The notes: generated from the sequence alone by a model not told the origin. DNA of 35,978 nucleotides from Falsibacillus albus (GCF_003668575.1 NZ_RCVZ01000021.1:20542-56519); one strand, 5' to 3'. Shown: positions 9,501 to 17,309, counted from the stretch's first letter. A program made the numbers and translations.

Positions 9501-10103
9501 GATTTCCGTATCGAAAAGCTCAATTCGGATAGGATCAGTTTCCGTTAATGGATAGATGTCCAAAATACCTCCGCGGATGCTGAAATCTCCAGGTGCACTG
9601 ACCATATCATTTCGGACATACCCCATTGTAATCAACTGCTGCAGCACTTCATTCAGATCGATATCCGAACCTAGTTCAAAATGAATTTGATGTTTCTTCC
9701 AAACCGTTGGTGGTGGAAGCATTTTGCGCATTCCTGCCATTGGCACAATGAATATGCCTTTCTTCCCCGCACTCATGGCATTTAACGTCTCAATCCTCTG
9801 CGCTTTTAATTCCGGGCTGGCAATACTGATTTCTGCTGCGATAAGCTCATTGGCAGGGTATAAAAATAGGTGATCCTCGGAAACAAGATTCATCAGATCA
9901 TCATAAAGCTTCTGCGCCTGCAAAAGATTATGCGTAGCTACGATGATAGAACGATCGGTTTCTTGGAATATCCCTGCCATCAACATCGCACGTGATGAAC
10001 CGGAGAGACCGGCTACCAGCTGTTCCCTTAGACCTTCCTCCACACCGGTGGCAATCGATTGAATTTCTTCATGTTGAAAAAATAAGGTTTGCAAACCCTT
10101 CAC
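6564..10103 (-). CDS. mfd: transcription-repair coupling factor Mfd
   Basis: A DNA translocase of 1179 residues that removes stalled RNA polymerase and recruits UvrA to template-strand lesions. The N-terminal UvrB-like part spans about 1-350, the RNA-polymerase-interaction module about 495-560 (GDYVVHVNHGIGKYLGIE), and the RecG-like motor follows with Walker A GDVGYGKT at 652-659, DEEQ at 753-756 and TATPIPRTL. A TRCF C-terminal domain closes the protein. GTG 10103 is preferred: AAGGGGGAGG lies 8 nt upstream, and the N-terminus then aligns with B. subtilis (1177 residues); the frame stays open 12 codons further. It follows fin. Confidence 0.96.
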   Translation of the reverse strand: MKGLQTLFFQHEEIQSIATGVEEGLREQLVAGLSGSSRAMLMAGIFQETDRSIIVATHNLLQAQKLYDDLMNLVSEDHLFLYPANELIAAEISIASPELKAQRIETLNAMSAGKKGIFIVPMAGMRKMLPPPTVWKKHQIHFELGSDIDLNEVLQQLITMGYVRNDMVSAPGDFSIRGGILDIYPLTETDPIRIELFDTEIDSIRTFSVEDQRSKEKMKGIHIGPATETPLESEHLVSILEKLEKGLTNSLKKVKNQKSKELLSQNIGYDLEKLRNGQKPEQIFKYLSIAYDHAGSLLEYAPANSLLILDEYSRIQEMNDSLEKEEADWYTSLLEEGQIVHDLEVSQNLSKVIARTPMSRLYMSLFLKHIPNTSPENIFNFTCKQMQNFHGQLNVLKSEVERWKKGKYTVVVLGPTAQRKKKLHQVLADYDIEAAVVDDDHKILDKKVQIVEGNLHAGFELPMMKLAVLTEEELFNKKTSKKSPRRQKLSNAERIKSYSELKVGDYVVHVNHGIGKYLGIETLDINGVHKDYLNIKYQGSDKLYVPVEQIELVQKFVGSEGKEPKLYKLGGSEWKRVKNKVKSSVQDIADDLIKLYAEREASKGYTFSPDGDMQREFETSFAYQETEDQLRSIQEIKRDMERERPMDRLLCGDVGYGKTEVAIRAAFKAVMDGKQVAILVPTTILAQQHYETIKDRFQDFPINIGLLSRFRSKKQQTETTKGLKNGTVDVVVGTHRLLSKDVQYHDLGLLIIDEEQRFGVTHKEKIKKLKTNIDVLTLTATPIPRTLHMSMLGVRDLSVIETPPENRFPVQTYVMEYNGGLAREAIERELARNGQVYFLYNRVEDIERKADEISALVPDARVTYAHGQMTENELESVILAFLDGEYDVLVTTTIIETGVDIPNVNTLLVYDADRMGLSQLYQLRGRVGRSNRVAYAYFTYRKDKVLSEVAEKRLQAIKEFTELGSGFKIAMRDLTIRGAGNLLGAAQHGFIDSVGFDLYSQMLKEAIEERKGDIDKKSVAPSFEIELDIDAYLPDSYIPDGNQKIEMYKRFRALSTFEEIEELKEEMVDRFGDYPKQVEYLFSIAEIKVYAARIKLESIKQSKQTINMIMSEQGTAEIDGSKVFEICNQFGRMVGLGMDGNKLKVSLQVKGIGVEKWFKTVFELTKNLEQAKRTATSVN

Positions 10104-10187
10104 TGTCAAGTCCTCCCCCTTCTGAGGGTAAAAAAACATGCTCTACCCAAACAGAAAAATGCTTTGGAGTCAATTCGCCCAAAGCTC

Positions 10188-10418
10188 TTACTGGATTAAA
10201 TAATCATATTCATGTAAACCAGGATTACGCTCAAGCGCTTCCTGACAATCTTCGCAAATCGATGTTATTTGGATGTCCCCGCTGTCTTCGTAAGAAACCA
10301 TTTCCTGTCTCTCTATATCAGATAGTTTATGCAGTCCGAGCTGCTCTGTATGAACAGAAAGTTTATTTAAACTTCCGATGCGGGTGCCGCAATGACGGCA
10401 AATATAATGAATGGCCAT
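10188..10418 (-). CDS. fin: anti-sigma-F factor Fin
   Basis: A small zinc-binding-type protein of 76 residues with two Cys pairs, CRHCG at the N-terminus and CEDCQ near residue 57. In B. subtilis Fin (YabK) binds core RNA polymerase and promotes the switch from sigma-F to sigma-G in the forespore. Two adjacent ATGs occur; the second (10418) is better spaced from AAGGAGG and gives the exact B. subtilis length. A consensus forespore promoter lies directly upstream. Mfd follows 84 bp downstream, the same order as in B. subtilis. Confidence 0.95.
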   Translation of the reverse strand: MAIHYICRHCGTRIGSLNKLSVHTEQLGLHKLSDIERQEMVSYEDSGDIQITSICEDCQEALERNPGLHEYDYLIQ

Positions 10419-10447
10419 CATGCCCCTCCTTATGCACGTTTTAAATT

Positions 10448-10478
10448 TATTATGAACGTGATAAGAAGGAGTTATTCA
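10448..10478 (-). promoter_or_regulatory. sigma-F/sigma-G promoter of fin
   Basis: TGAATA (10473-10478) and CATAATA (10448-10454) on the minus strand are separated by exactly 18 bp, an excellent match to the forespore consensus (-35 GNATA, -10 CATNNTA). Transcription would start about 23 nt before the fin ATG. The -35 lies only 8 bp beyond the pth stop. Confidence 0.75.
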
Positions 10479-10485
10479 TGATCGC

Positions 10486-11040
10486 CTAATTAAATTGATT
10501 CATCACTTCTAAGAATGGTTTTTCAAGCCATGATTCACAAGCATCTGCACATGTTTTCACAACGTGCTCCATTTCCGCCCAATCCTCTTTGGAAAACCTG
10601 CCCAGAACGTAGTCCGGAACAGCCATCCCTGCCGGCGGCCGGTTGATGCCGATGCGGATCCGATTGAAGTTTTGCGTCCCCATATGGGCGATCGTCGATT
10701 TGATGCCATTATGTCCACCTGCGCTTCCCTTTTGCCTTAAACGGATTTTTCCAACCGGCAAATCGAGGTCATCATAGATCACGACCAATTCCTCTAAAGA
10801 GATATCGTAGTAATCCATGATCGCACCGATGCTTTCACCGGATAAGTTCATATACGTAAGTGGCTTCAACAAAATGAACTTTTCACCATTTCTATGGATG
10901 ATGGAAAACATCCCGTTAAATTTGGACTGAAAAGAAGCACCGAATCTGCTGGCAAGCTCATCAATCACTTCAAACCCGATGTTATGCCTTGTTTTATCAA
11001 ACCGCGGACCGGGATTCCCCAAACCAACGATTAATTTCAT
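10486..11040 (-). CDS. pth: peptidyl-tRNA hydrolase (SpoVC)
   Basis: Hydrolyses peptidyl-tRNA released from ribosomes, recycling tRNA; essential in B. subtilis, where it is named spoVC. The 184-residue protein shows the family blocks [20 protein letters not shown] (catalytic His20 at the end), [32 protein letters not shown] with HNGIKS, and [14 protein letters not shown] 11040 is chosen for the conserved start and a GAGGTG site 7-8 nt upstream; ten extra upstream codons are unsupported. It lies between ctc and fin, as in B. subtilis. Confidence 0.97.
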   Translation of the reverse strand: MKLIVGLGNPGPRFDKTRHNIGFEVIDELASRFGASFQSKFNGMFSIIHRNGEKFILLKPLTYMNLSGESIGAIMDYYDISLEELVVIYDDLDLPVGKIRLRQKGSAGGHNGIKSTIAHMGTQNFNRIRIGINRPPAGMAVPDYVLGRFSKEDWAEMEHVVKTCADACESWLEKPFLEVMNQFN

Positions 11041-11084
11041 CACTAAACACCTCGATTTCACACATACCATAAATATAGCAGAAA

Positions 11085-11215
11085 GAACTGAAAATCGGAA
11101 GCGGCTTAGTCAGAGGCGGTGGAATTGCAGGACAAATCCCCTTAAACCTGCCACATGATGAAGATGGGCGAATCAAAGTGACTTATCGTAAATGTGCGGA
11201 AGGAAGCGTGACGGG
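11085..11215 (-). repeat. degraded dispersed repeat (CTTATCGTAA family), copy 1
   Basis: This part of the pth-ctc gap contains GACTTATCGTAA (from 11179) followed by a GTGCGGAAGGAAG block. It is mirrored at 15369 by GACTTATCGTAA plus GTGCTGAGGGAAA. The left part starts with an AAATCGGAAGCGGCTTAGTC-like block. I read both places as decayed copies of one Bacillus-type intergenic repeat. Not coding. Confidence 0.4.
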
Positions 11216-11248
11216 TTGATGCTGTGCCATTCTGCTGTTTTGGGGGCG

Positions 11249-11340
11249 GACACTCCCAAACAGGACCATCATGGCTCTTTTGCTACCATTTCGACAAAGA
11301 CACTCCAGCAACAGGAGCGATTCCTGCTCTTTTGCTACCC
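11249..11340 (+). repeat. imperfect ~50-bp tandem duplication
   Basis: GACACTCC occurs at 11249 and 11299, and GCTCTTTTGCTACC at 11274 and 11326, so two units of about 50-52 bp stand head to tail. The second unit can form a small CAGGA...TCCTG hairpin ahead of CTCTTTT, and the first a CCAT/ATGG one. Short open frames cross it on both strands but lack ribosome sites and resemble nothing I know. Confidence 0.55.
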
Positions 11341-11431
11341 AATGCAGTCCTCTGCGCCCATGAAAAGGAGATATCTCATACCAAGCCCTTTTAAAGGTAC
11401 AAACATTTATTGAGTTCCATACGTCCACTAT

Positions 11432-11464
11432 AAAAAAGGACTGCCTATAGCCGGCAGCCCTTTC
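11432..11464 (-). terminator. ctc terminator
   Basis: On the minus strand GGGCTGCC and GGCAGTCC flank GGCTATA and are followed by a run of six T. It lies about 20 bp past the ctc stop. Confidence 0.8.
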
Positions 11465-11482
11465 TGGTTATCGGGTATACCT

Positions 11483-12130
11483 TTATTCTTCTTCGCTTTC
11501 CTCGCTTGCTTCCGTTTCGCGGCCTTCTTCGTTTTCAGGAACCCCCGCTTCTTGTTCTTCACCGGTGCTGATTTCTTCCTCTTGTCGAGGAGCCAGGATA
11601 GAGGCGATCGTTTCATCATCTTCATGATTGATGGTTACTGAATAGTTGCCTTTAATATCACCGATGGAAAGCGTATCGCCAACCTCCAAGCCAGCAACGT
11701 CTACCTGGATCGATTCAGGGATTTCGTTCGGCTTCGCTGTTACGGATACTTCATGCAGTGGCTGCTGCATGACTCCTCCATCCTTGACACCAGGAGCTTC
11801 GCCAACTAGCTCAACACGGACATCTGCATCAATTTCAGATGACATGTCGACAGCCAGGAAGTCCGCATGCACGATTTCATTTTTAATTGTATCTTCTTGA
11901 TATTCACTCAGAATGACATTTTGCTTGTTTCCTGAGAAGTTTAATGAGATTACGCCATTTCGGCCTACTTCACGAATGGTTTTGATAAATTCTGCACTTT
12001 CAACATATATAGGTGTGTTTTCAACTTTATGTCCATAAACCACTGCTGGGAAGTTTCCTTCCGAACGGAGTTTTCGTAAATCAGATTTTTTAAATCTCTC
12101 TCTTTTTTGAGCATTTAATACTGAAGTCAT
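11483..12130 (-). CDS. ctc: ribosomal protein bL25 / general stress protein Ctc
   Basis: A 215-residue protein with an N-terminal L25 5S-rRNA-binding domain (about 1-92, AQKRERFKKSDLRKLRSEG, FPAVVYGH) and a C-terminal TL5/CTC beta domain (about 95-180). A very acidic tail rich in Glu completes it. Ctc binds the 5S rRNA region of the 50S subunit and is induced by stress in B. subtilis. A near-perfect sigma-B promoter lies upstream and a terminator follows, so the gene is monocistronic. The AAGGTG ribosome site is about 11 nt from the ATG, a little far. Confidence 0.96.
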   Translation of the reverse strand: MTSVLNAQKRERFKKSDLRKLRSEGNFPAVVYGHKVENTPIYVESAEFIKTIREVGRNGVISLNFSGNKQNVILSEYQEDTIKNEIVHADFLAVDMSSEIDADVRVELVGEAPGVKDGGVMQQPLHEVSVTAKPNEIPESIQVDVAGLEVGDTLSIGDIKGNYSVTINHEDDETIASILAPRQEEEISTGEEQEAGVPENEEGRETEASEESEEE

Positions 12131-12180
12131 AATAAAAACGTCACCTTCCTCAACTAGTATATAAACGTATTATCTACACA

Positions 12181-12206
12181 TTTCCCTCATTAAGATTCGT
12201 TTAAAC
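12181..12206 (-). promoter_or_regulatory. sigma-B promoter of ctc
   Basis: GTTTAA (12201-12206), a 14-bp spacer and GGGAAA (12181-12186) on the minus strand match the general-stress consensus GTTTAA-N13-15-GGGWAW. The ctc ATG is about 50 bp downstream. Ctc is the classic sigma-B target in B. subtilis. Confidence 0.78.
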
Positions 12207-12300
12207 ATCTTTTTTTATACATGAGTCTGCTCCAGTCAACTCCACGAAATGATTGTTTACGACTTTTAAACACAATCTGTAAGAAGGACAAGCATTCCAC

Positions 12301-12332
12301 AAAAAAAGACCGGCGCTTATACGCCAGTCTCG
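12301..12332 (-). terminator. glmU-prs terminator
   Basis: On the minus strand AGACTGGCG and CGCCGGTCT pair around a short loop and are followed by seven T. It sits 15 bp past the prs stop and separates prs from ctc. Confidence 0.88.
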
Positions 12333-12346
12333 GTTATTTATATAAA

Positions 12347-13303
12347 TCAATCGAAAAGTGTACTCACAGATTGGTGCTCATGAACACGGATGATCGCTTC
12401 ACCGATCAATGGTGCCACTGAACGCTCGACGATTTTTCCTGTTTTCTTTTCATCTGCCAAAGAAATGGAATTCGTGACGACCAATTCTTTAATGGAGGAA
12501 TTATTGATACGGTCTATTGCAGGTCCAGAAAGAACTGGGTGTGTACAGCAAGCATACACTTCCTTCGCTCCATTTTCGACAAGGGCATTTGCCGCCAGTG
12601 TGATAGTACCTGCTGTATCTATGATGTCATCAATCAATATCGCTACCTTGCCTTCAATATTCCCGACAATATTCATTACCTCAGCAACATTCGGCTTTGG
12701 ACGACGCTTATCAATAATCGCAATCGGTGCTTTTAAACGTTCTGCCATTTTACGTGCACGAGTAACACCGCCGTGATCCGGGGAAACAATTACAACATCA
12801 TCTTGGAAATTCTTGTTTTCAAAGTAGTCCGCAAGAATTGGCACACCCATCAAATGATCGATCGGGATATCGAAAAAGCCTTGGATTTGCGGTGCATGTA
12901 AATCCAATGTAATGACGCGCGTAGCTCCAGCTGTTTCCAATAGATTGGCAACCAACTTTGCCGTAATCGGCTCACGAGCTCTCGCTTTTCGGTCCTGGCG
13001 TGCATACCCATAATACGGGATGACGATATTAATGGTTTTGGCTGAAGCACGTTTCAATGCATCAACCATAATAAGCAATTCCATTAGATGTTCATTTACC
13101 GGAAGGCTAGTGGATTGAATGACGTACACGTCGCAGCCGCGAATACTTTCTTCAATGTTAATCTGTATTTCGCCATCACTGAAACGTGTAACGGAGCATT
13201 TCCCCAAGTCCACGCCTACAACATTGGCAATTTCTTCTGCAAGTGCCTTGTTGGAGTTAAGCGAGAATATTTTCAGATTTGGATCACGATATTGGTTAGA
13301 CAT
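12347..13303 (-). CDS. prs: ribose-phosphate pyrophosphokinase
   Basis: Makes PRPP from ribose 5-phosphate and ATP, feeding purine, pyrimidine, NAD, His and Trp synthesis. The 318-residue protein has the class I features: the N-terminal [14 protein letters not shown] block, the HHxx-equivalent [18 protein letters not shown] metal/ATP loop, the flexible loop KRRPKP, and the PRPP-binding motif [13 protein letters not shown]. It lies 14 bp after glmU, so the two are co-transcribed. The local PRPP-responsive regulator gene purR is a few kb upstream. Confidence 0.98.
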   Translation of the reverse strand: MSNQYRDPNLKIFSLNSNKALAEEIANVVGVDLGKCSVTRFSDGEIQINIEESIRGCDVYVIQSTSLPVNEHLMELLIMVDALKRASAKTINIVIPYYGYARQDRKARAREPITAKLVANLLETAGATRVITLDLHAPQIQGFFDIPIDHLMGVPILADYFENKNFQDDVVIVSPDHGGVTRARKMAERLKAPIAIIDKRRPKPNVAEVMNIVGNIEGKVAILIDDIIDTAGTITLAANALVENGAKEVYACCTHPVLSGPAIDRINNSSIKELVVTNSISLADEKKTGKIVERSVAPLIGEAIIRVHEHQSVSTLFD

Positions 13304-13317
13304 GATGGACCTCCAGT

Positions 13318-14697
13318 TTATTTCTTCAAATTTAGTTTTTGAACGTAGTTTTCCTTATTCACTTGACGCGCCCTTGCAACAGATAAAGCTTCGCCAGGAA
13401 CATCCTCCGTGATTGTTGAACCTGCTGCTACATACGCGCCTTTACCGATTGTGACAGGGGCAACCAGATTTGAGTTGCATCCGACAAATACACCATCTTC
13501 GATCTTGGTCAAGAATTTATTCTTCCCATCATAATTAACGGTAATGGAGCCGCAGCCTAAATTCACATCACTGCCAACTTCTGCATCCCCGATATAGCTT
13601 AAATGAGATGCTTTACTACCCTTGCCAAAAACCGATTTTTTTATTTCAACAAAATTTCCGATCTTTACTTCATCATGAATATCTGATTGAGGACGAATAT
13701 GCGCAAACGGTCCAATTTTCACATCTTGCCCGATAGAGCTATCGTGTGCAACAGATTGTTTAATCACCGTATTGCTGCCTATTTCGCAATTTTGAATTTC
13801 TGTATTTGGACCAATCTGACAATCTTCACCGATAATGGTATTTCCACTTAATACGGTACCAGGATAAATCACCGTATCCCTTCCGATTTCAACGTCAGCC
13901 CCGATATACGTGTTAGCAGAATCGATAAAAGTTACGCCATTTCGCATATGTTTTTCATTGATGCGCTTTTTCATGATGCGCTCTGCCTCAGATAATGCAA
14001 CACGATCATTGACGCCAAGGGTTTCTTCAAAATCTTCCGTTTGATACGCTGAAACGATTTCTCCCTGCTCTTTAAGGATTTCGATGACATCCGGAAGGTA
14101 GTATTCTCCTTGTGAATTATCGTTCGATACGTTTTCAAGCGCTTGAAACAATGCTTGATTGTCAAAACAATAAGTTCCGGTATTGATTTCTTTTACTTTT
14201 CTTTCTTCATCACTGGCATCTTTATGTTCAACGATTTTTTCAACATGACCTTCTTCATTGCGAATGATGCGGCCATAGCCAGTAGGATCATTGGCGTGGG
14301 CCGTTAAGATTGTAGCTTTTGCGCCTTGACCTTGATGAAGCTGAATCAATGCTTCCATCGTACTTGCTTTGATAAGTGGAGTGTCGCCGCAGACAACCAG
14401 CGTTACACCTTCTTGACTGCCTAAAACATTCTTTGCCTGCATGACTGCGTGAGCAGTTCCAAGCTGTTCTTCCTGCAGAGCAAATTCACTTTTGCCTTCA
14501 AGCTGGGACTGAACGAGTTCGGCTCCATGGCCAACGATTGTGACCGTCTTATTGATATCAAGCTCTGAAATTTGGTCGACAACATGCTCAACCATTGGCT
14601 TTCCGCAAACTGGATGTAGAACTTTATATAATTTTGACTTCATTCTTGTTCCTTGACCTGCCGCTAATATTACGGAGAATCTTTTCATGTTTGTCAT
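13318..14697 (-). CDS. glmU: bifunctional GlcNAc-1-P uridyltransferase / GlcN-1-P acetyltransferase
   Basis: Produces UDP-GlcNAc for peptidoglycan and teichoic acids. The 459-residue protein has an N-terminal pyrophosphorylase domain (about 1-230) with [19 protein letters not shown] and GTAHAV. A C-terminal left-handed beta-helix of hexapeptide repeats (about 252-440) carries the acetyltransferase, with [16 protein letters not shown] and NYDGKNK motifs. GGAGG lies 7-8 nt before the ATG at 14697; a second ATG (MKRFSV) is three codons on. First gene of the glmU-prs operon. Confidence 0.98.
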   Translation of the reverse strand: MTNMKRFSVILAAGQGTRMKSKLYKVLHPVCGKPMVEHVVDQISELDINKTVTIVGHGAELVQSQLEGKSEFALQEEQLGTAHAVMQAKNVLGSQEGVTLVVCGDTPLIKASTMEALIQLHQGQGAKATILTAHANDPTGYGRIIRNEEGHVEKIVEHKDASDEERKVKEINTGTYCFDNQALFQALENVSNDNSQGEYYLPDVIEILKEQGEIVSAYQTEDFEETLGVNDRVALSEAERIMKKRINEKHMRNGVTFIDSANTYIGADVEIGRDTVIYPGTVLSGNTIIGEDCQIGPNTEIQNCEIGSNTVIKQSVAHDSSIGQDVKIGPFAHIRPQSDIHDEVKIGNFVEIKKSVFGKGSKASHLSYIGDAEVGSDVNLGCGSITVNYDGKNKFLTKIEDGVFVGCNSNLVAPVTIGKGAYVAAGSTITEDVPGEALSVARARQVNKENYVQKLNLKK

Positions 14698-14732
14698 ATA
14701 CGGTCCTCCAATAATCCTTTTTGTCCATAAAA

Positions 14733-14761
14733 AATATATCTCAAAAACTCCATCATTTCAA
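14733..14761 (-). promoter_or_regulatory. sigma-A promoter of glmU-prs
   Basis: TTGAAA (14756-14761), 17 bp, TATATT (14733-14738) on the minus strand. A second possible promoter just upstream reads TTGACA (14787-14792), 16 bp, TATGAA (14765-14770). Both lie between the spoVG terminator and glmU. Confidence 0.6.
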
Positions 14762-14836
14762 GGATTCATATAAAAGTACAAGATTTTGTCAAGGGATATT
14801 CTTCAAAAATGAGGGGAAGACCGGAGACATTCTCAG

Positions 14837-14868
14837 AAAAAAAGAGCCTTACGTTGGAGTAGGCTCTT
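14837..14868 (-). terminator. spoVG terminator
   Basis: AGAGCCTAC and GTAAGGCTCT pair on the minus strand around TCCAAC (one bulge) and are followed by seven T. It lies 15 bp past the spoVG stop. Confidence 0.85.
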
Positions 14869-14883
14869 GTTGCAAATATTCTT

Positions 14884-15177
14884 TTAGGACGCACCTGCTT
14901 CTTCTAATTCCATTTCTTCAAGTTCTCCTAAACGGTGATACTCTGTTAAAACAGCTTCTTGAATCTTGCCGCGTGTACCAGAATTGATCGGGTGGGCAAT
15001 GTCGCGAAACTCGCCATCCGGCGTACGTTTGCTTGGCATCGCTACAAATAGGCCATTGTTCCCATCAATCACACGAATATCATGGACAACAAATTCATTA
15101 TCCAACGTAATTGATGCAATCGCTCTCATTCTTCCGTCAGTATTAACACGGCGTAATCTTACGTCTGTAACTTCCAT
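14884..15177 (-). CDS. spoVG: septation / RNA-binding regulator SpoVG
   Basis: A 97-residue protein nearly identical to B. subtilis SpoVG ([20 protein letters not shown] at the start, [18 protein letters not shown] near 50-67). SpoVG affects asymmetric septation and cortex formation, and homologues bind nucleic acid. ATG 15177 follows GGTGGTG by 6 nt; four codons of upstream open frame are not used. A sigma-H promoter is conserved base for base in spacing with B. subtilis, and AT-rich DNA lies just upstream of it. Confidence 0.97.
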   Translation of the reverse strand: MEVTDVRLRRVNTDGRMRAIASITLDNEFVVHDIRVIDGNNGLFVAMPSKRTPDGEFRDIAHPINSGTRGKIQEAVLTEYHRLGELEEMELEEAGAS

Positions 15178-15216
15178 TCTGTTCACCACCTTTTCCCTAG
15201 CTGAATCTAGTTAATG

Positions 15217-15243
15217 TATTCAACGAAACTTCGCATAATCCTT
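15217..15243 (-). promoter_or_regulatory. sigma-H promoter of spoVG
   Basis: The minus strand reads AGGATTA (15236-15242), 14 bp, then GAAT (15218-15221), matching the sigma-H consensus RNAGGAWWW / RNNGAAT and the spacing of the classical B. subtilis spoVG promoter. In B. subtilis this promoter is also repressed by AbrB through AT-rich upstream DNA. Confidence 0.82.
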
Positions 15244-15244
15244 C

Positions 15245-15280
15245 TTGAATTGTAAAATTTTTTAAAAAATTTAAAGAAAA
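15245..15280. promoter_or_regulatory. AT-rich box upstream of spoVG
   Basis: A run of almost only A and T (about 15246-15279, including TTTTTTAAAAAATTT) sits directly upstream of the sigma-H -35. In B. subtilis the equivalent AT-box stimulates the promoter and is the AbrB target. Function here is inferred from position and composition. Confidence 0.5.
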
Positions 15281-15289
15281 GCGAAGGTG

Positions 15290-15435
15290 GGTTGATCAGA
15301 TGCGAAGACATTGGACTGAAGCACCGCGATATATGGGAAACACGAAGGGCGGCAAGCGATTCGATGTTGACTTATCGTAAGCGTGCTGAGGGAAATCTCA
15401 CAGCCTCTAACTGCCGGAGCCGGACATGAAGAGAA
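15290..15435. repeat. degraded dispersed repeat (CTTATCGTAA family), copy 2
   Basis: This contains GACTTATCGTAA (from 15369) and ends near CTGCCGGAGCCGGACATG. It shares the core with 11179 in the pth-ctc gap. Its left end, GGGTTGATC...GATGCG, also resembles sequence near 35488. No ribosome site or recognisable protein is present. Confidence 0.4.
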
Positions 15436-15602
15436 GCAGAACCAGCTTGATCGGAAGTGAAAAGATGGGAAAATCAGCTTAGTACAAAATATGCGAGATA
15501 CGAGATACAAGAATCCAAAAGAGCTGCATCGAATGAATCATGTCTTAATGTAAAAACATTGAGGGCGTCAAAGTGCATTGAGGAAATGGTCGATTTTTGT
15601 CG

Positions 15603-15722
15603 TTTAGCCGATATATTAATGAATTCGATTGATATATCCAAATTTCGGCTGATATATCGTGTAAATTGACCAATATAATGAAATTTCGACTGATATTCCA
15701 GGGAAATCGGCTGATAAAATTT
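15603..15722. repeat. degenerate tandem array built on GATATATC
   Basis: About six units of 18-23 bp follow one another, with a consensus near TTCGGCTGATATATCnnnnAAA. Clear members are GCCGATATATTAATG, TCGATTGATATATCC, TTCGGCTGATATATCG, TTGACCAATATAATG, TTCGACTGATATTCC and TCGGCTGATAAAATT. The short open frames through it show no coding features. Confidence 0.6.
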
Positions 15723-15961
15723 CCAACTGTCCAAAATAATAAGTTAATTTTAATTTTTTTGGCCGAATCATTGTGAACAAACTGAACTCTATTTAAATTG
15801 GGGATTATATACAATTTTTTCAACCTAAAATCGAATACCATATAGCCCATTTTTTGATCTTCCGCATTTAAACAGGGATTCATTTCTCCGTCGATCGCTC
15901 AAGATCGGTCAAGCATCCTTCCATATACTTCGCGCGAATAAAGCCCGAATAAAAAGAAACA

Positions 15962-15992
15962 AAAAAAAACAGACCCCTGCACGTAGGGATCT
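15962..15992 (-). terminator. purR-ridA terminator
   Basis: CAGATCCCT and AGGGGTCTG pair on the minus strand around ACGTGC, followed by about ten T. It lies some 20 bp past the ridA stop. Confidence 0.88.
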
Positions 15993-16010
15993 GCTCCTAT
16001 CAATATGAAC

Positions 16011-16385
16011 TTATTTTACCAAGGCGACCACTTCGATCTCTACTAATGCATCTTTAGGCAGTCTCGCTACTTCGACACATGATCTGGCAGGTTTGTGAGT
16101 ATGAAAATATTCACCGTACACTTCATTGATTGCTGCAAAATCGTCCATATTTTTGATAAAGACAGTTGCTTTCACGACTGTTTCAAGTGACGCTCCAGCT
16201 TCTGCAAGCACAGCTTTGAGGTTGGCAAACACTTGATGTGTCTGTGCCTGGACGTCACCTTCAGTCATCACACCTTCCGCGGTTAACGGAATCTGTCCTG
16301 AACTGTAAAAAAGGTTATTGACGACGATCCCTTGAGAATAAGGGCCGATGGCTGCTGGTGCTTCATGAGTAGAAATGATTTTCAT
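16011..16385 (-). CDS. ridA: enamine/imine deaminase RidA (YabJ)
   Basis: A 124-residue member of the RidA/YjgF/UK114 family, which hydrolyses reactive 2-aminoacrylate-type imines released by PLP enzymes. Signature blocks are present: [12 protein letters not shown] near residue 9, SSGQIPL, and the C-terminal [19 protein letters not shown] with the substrate-binding Arg. It follows purR by 14 bp; the same purR-yabJ pair occurs in B. subtilis, where yabJ affects purine-gene repression. Confidence 0.96.
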   Translation of the reverse strand: MKIISTHEAPAAIGPYSQGIVVNNLFYSSGQIPLTAEGVMTEGDVQAQTHQVFANLKAVLAEAGASLETVVKATVFIKNMDDFAAINEVYGEYFHTHKPARSCVEVARLPKDALVEIEVVALVK

Positions 16386-16399
16386 TTTAGATAACCACC

Positions 16400-17233
16400 T
16401 TATAAAAATGGAATTGAAGTGGAAAAATAATTTCCTTCCACCACTTTAATACTCTTCTCTTTTACATCGACATCTTTAAGCTTTACCAATGATACGTATT
16501 CATCGACCAGGCGCTCATCCGCATTCTCGGATTCGACCAGAACACCGATTCCTGCCAAATTGGCGTTAAATTCATCCAGGAGGTTGATCATACCGTTTAT
16601 CGTTCCCCCTGCTTTCATGAAATCATCAATGATCAATACATTGGCTCCCTCGCGAATGCTGCGCTTAGATAATACCATCGTCTGGATCCGCTTGGACGAA
16701 CCGGAGACATAATTGATGCTTACGGTCGATCCTTCTGTAACTTTGCTGTCTCTCCGGACAATGACGACTGGAACATTTAAATAATTTGCAGCCGCATGCG
16801 CAATGGGAATCCCCTTAGTCGCGACTGTCATGATAAGGTCGATTTTTTTTTCTGAAAAAGCAGCCGCGAGCAGTTTACCTACTTGATTGACAATTCGGGG
16901 AGTCCCCAGCATGTCTGTCATGTATAGATAGCCGCCCGGCAACAGTCGATCCGAATGTTCCATGAGCTGACATAATTCTGCTATAAACGCTTTGGCGGAA
17001 TCTTGGTCGATTTTTGAAATGAATTTCACTCCACCCGCTGCTCCCGGAACTGTTTGGAGCGTTCCGATTCCTCTTTGTTCAAACGTGTCTTTTACGATAG
17101 CCAAGTCCTCACTAATCGAAGATTTTGCAGAACCGTATCTTTCAGCAAAAAAAGTTAAAGAAACAAGTTCCTGAGGATGTTCGACTAGATAGTGCGTCAT
17201 ATCAATCAACCGTTCACTGCGACGGAATTTCAT
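16400..17233 (-). CDS. purR: purine operon repressor PurR
   Basis: A 277-residue repressor with a winged-helix DNA-binding domain (about 1-74, [20 protein letters not shown] onward) and a phosphoribosyltransferase-like effector domain carrying the PRPP motif [13 protein letters not shown] near residue 200. In B. subtilis PurR represses purine genes at paired PurBoxes, and PRPP lifts repression. AGGAGG lies 7 nt before the ATG. A PurBox pair overlapping its own promoter suggests autoregulation. It forms an operon with ridA. Confidence 0.97.
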   Translation of the reverse strand: MKFRRSERLIDMTHYLVEHPQELVSLTFFAERYGSAKSSISEDLAIVKDTFEQRGIGTLQTVPGAAGGVKFISKIDQDSAKAFIAELCQLMEHSDRLLPGGYLYMTDMLGTPRIVNQVGKLLAAAFSEKKIDLIMTVATKGIPIAHAAANYLNVPVVIVRRDSKVTEGSTVSINYVSGSSKRIQTMVLSKRSIREGANVLIIDDFMKAGGTINGMINLLDEFNANLAGIGVLVESENADERLVDEYVSLVKLKDVDVKEKSIKVVEGNYFSTSIPFL

Positions 17234-17258
17234 TTGTTATCCTCCTGTTGACAGATTA

Positions 17259-17309
17259 AAATCCGAATATTTTATAGTTAATATATCACTATTGTACGGA
17301 TTTAATCAA
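17259..17309 (-). promoter_or_regulatory. purR promoter with PurBox pair
   Basis: A sigma-A promoter reads TTGATT (17304-17309), 18 bp, TATATT (17280-17285) on the minus strand. Two inverted PurBox-like arms match AWWWCCGAACWWT with one mismatch each: AAATCCGTACAAT (17291-17303, minus strand), filling most of the spacer, and AAATCCGAATATT (17259-17271, plus strand), downstream of the -10. The arms are 19 bp apart, slightly more than the usual 16-17. Autorepression is inferred. Confidence 0.6.

Larger units (their letters stand above)
15178..16010. other. 833-bp gap between ridA and spoVG
   Basis: The gap holds the spoVG promoter and AT-box on its left side, a degraded dispersed repeat, the GATATATC array, and the ridA terminator on its right. 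From about 15723 to 15960 the DNA is AT-rich and I recognise nothing in it. Open frames of 70-112 codons cross the gap on both strands but lack ribosome sites and known domains. Confidence 0.6.

Noticed and set aside
11183-11428. Opposed 73- and 81-codon frames in the pth-ctc gap
   Set aside because: They overlap each other and a tandem duplication, with no ribosome site or recognisable motif.
15603-15722. CRISPR array
   Set aside because: Units are degenerate, spacers are too short and irregular, and no cas genes are present anywhere in the window.
15457-15883. Overlapping 70-112-codon frames in the ridA-spoVG gap
   Set aside because: They run through the GATATATC repeat array, lack ribosome sites and have repeat-derived composition on both strands.
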